Below the pieces are notes generated by a model. It had not been told where the DNA came from, did not search any database, and saw nothing but the letters and a program-made list of their open reading frames with translations. Made by a program: the position numbers and the translations under genes. Positions 63,744 through 64,000 of a stretch of 64,000 nucleotides of DNA are shown piece by piece. This DNA comes from Streptomyces changanensis (lineage in GTDB: Bacteria > Actinomycetota > Actinomycetes > Streptomycetales > Streptomycetaceae): the NCBI RefSeq assembly GCF_024600715.1, contig NZ_CP102332.1:1860001-1924000 (forward strand), given 5' to 3'. The stretch's first letter is position 1. Every line of letters starts with the position of its first letter.

Positions 63744-64000
63744 ATGAGCGCCTCCACCCCACCCCCCTCGCCGCCGCAGGGCCCGCGGCCCGCCCACGTC
63801 GGGCGCGCGGCCGGGCCGCCGTCCGGCGGCCCCGTATCGGCCCTGGTCCGCGCGCGGGACTTCTCACGGGAAGTGTCACGGGCGCTCGGCGCCGCCCTGG
63901 CGACGCCCACGGAGCCGGGGGCGCCGCTGCTTGGGCAGGCCTCGTCGCGTTGGGTGCGGCTCGTCCCGTACGTCGTCGCCCTCGCCTTCGTCGCGGCGCT
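63744..64000 (+). CDS. Start of a membrane protein gene, possibly a sensor histidine kinase (truncated by window)
   Basis: The ATG at 63744 has GGCAGGA upstream. The visible 85 residues consist of a Pro/Ser-rich cytoplasmic leader (SASTPPPSPPQGPRPAHVG), a helical Arg-rich segment (LVRARDFSREVSRALGAAL) and the beginning of a membrane helix (VRLVPYVVALAFVAAL). The leader, upstream operator and context would suit a two-component sensor kinase, but this is a guess from the first domain only. Confidence 0.55.
   Translation, partial: MSASTPPPSPPQGPRPAHVGRAAGPPSGGPVSALVRARDFSREVSRALGAALATPTEPGAPLLGQASSRWVRLVPYVVALAFVAA

Overview
The window is high-GC actinobacterial DNA with Streptomyces-type signatures: GTG starts in many genes, a WhiB-family protein, a TerD cluster, a homodimeric-type AceE and a KorSA-like GntR regulator. 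It divides at a tRNA-Val(UAC) gene at 40208-40279. Everything from about 1.6 kb to the tRNA is a siphovirus-type prophage (or prophage-derived element). Everything to the right is ordinary chromosome. The first 1.6 kb (a GntR regulator with tiny zinc-ribbon genes) is separated from the phage tail genes by a strong bidirectional terminator, and its ownership cannot be decided from this window.

Prophage layout, read in the direction of transcription (right to left on the minus strand after the switch region). A tyrosine integrase (38789-40147) lies next to the tRNA 3' end. A lysogeny switch (37.3-38.5 kb) has divergent XRE regulators and an excisionase-like HTH protein. An early operon (30.4-37.2 kb) consists of tightly overlapping small genes: a PD-(D/E)XK exonuclease with a probable single-strand annealing partner, a RusA-like resolvase, a WhiB protein and a replication-initiator-like gene carrying internal 11-bp iterons. 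A cytosine-5 methyltransferase and accessory genes (22-30 kb) follow, including a plasmid-spread-like membrane/DUF2637 module. Next come HNH endonuclease, P-loop kinase and terminase (18.7-21.4 kb), then an HK97-type head module (portal, protease, capsid), connectors and tail genes. The tail genes include a -1 frameshifted tail-assembly chaperone and a 1228-aa tape measure. Last comes a lysis/host-interaction end (tail proteins, PIG-L deacetylase, amidase endolysin, holin, collagen-like protein). The morphogenetic genes I could translate are intact, so an inducible phage is plausible. The second att site is not in view.

Chromosomal part. 40.4-43.3 kb has a DUF4097-type lipoprotein, a long coiled-coil membrane protein and an FmdB zinc ribbon. 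43.4-52.9 kb is a Ter stress cluster: an operon encoding a CitE-like aldolase, a fused double phosphoribosyltransferase/TRSP/PELOTA protein and a HAD phosphatase, divergent from a TerD with a proline-rich tail. It continues with a TerA-like protein, a TerC-like DUF475 membrane protein and two classical TerD paralogues. This matches the predicted nucleoside-like-metabolite Ter pathway of comparative-genomics work, whose product is unknown. Then follow an AhpE peroxiredoxin, a DUF3052 protein, aceE, a voltage-gated-type potassium channel, a secreted I36-type inhibitor, a TetR/MFS efflux pair with a palindromic operator, a secreted alpha/beta hydrolase, a DUF4429-SHOCT protein and the start of a membrane protein gene preceded by a TCATACC palindrome.

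Most noteworthy: two DNA-level repeat arrays hidden inside coding sequence (iterons at 31682-31816 and a GGCTCA/TGAGCC array at 23571-23882), both running through several reading frames. Also notable are a 42-bp near-palindrome at 24823-24864, the programmed frameshift at 11129-11135 and the PIG-L deacetylase in the lysis cassette.
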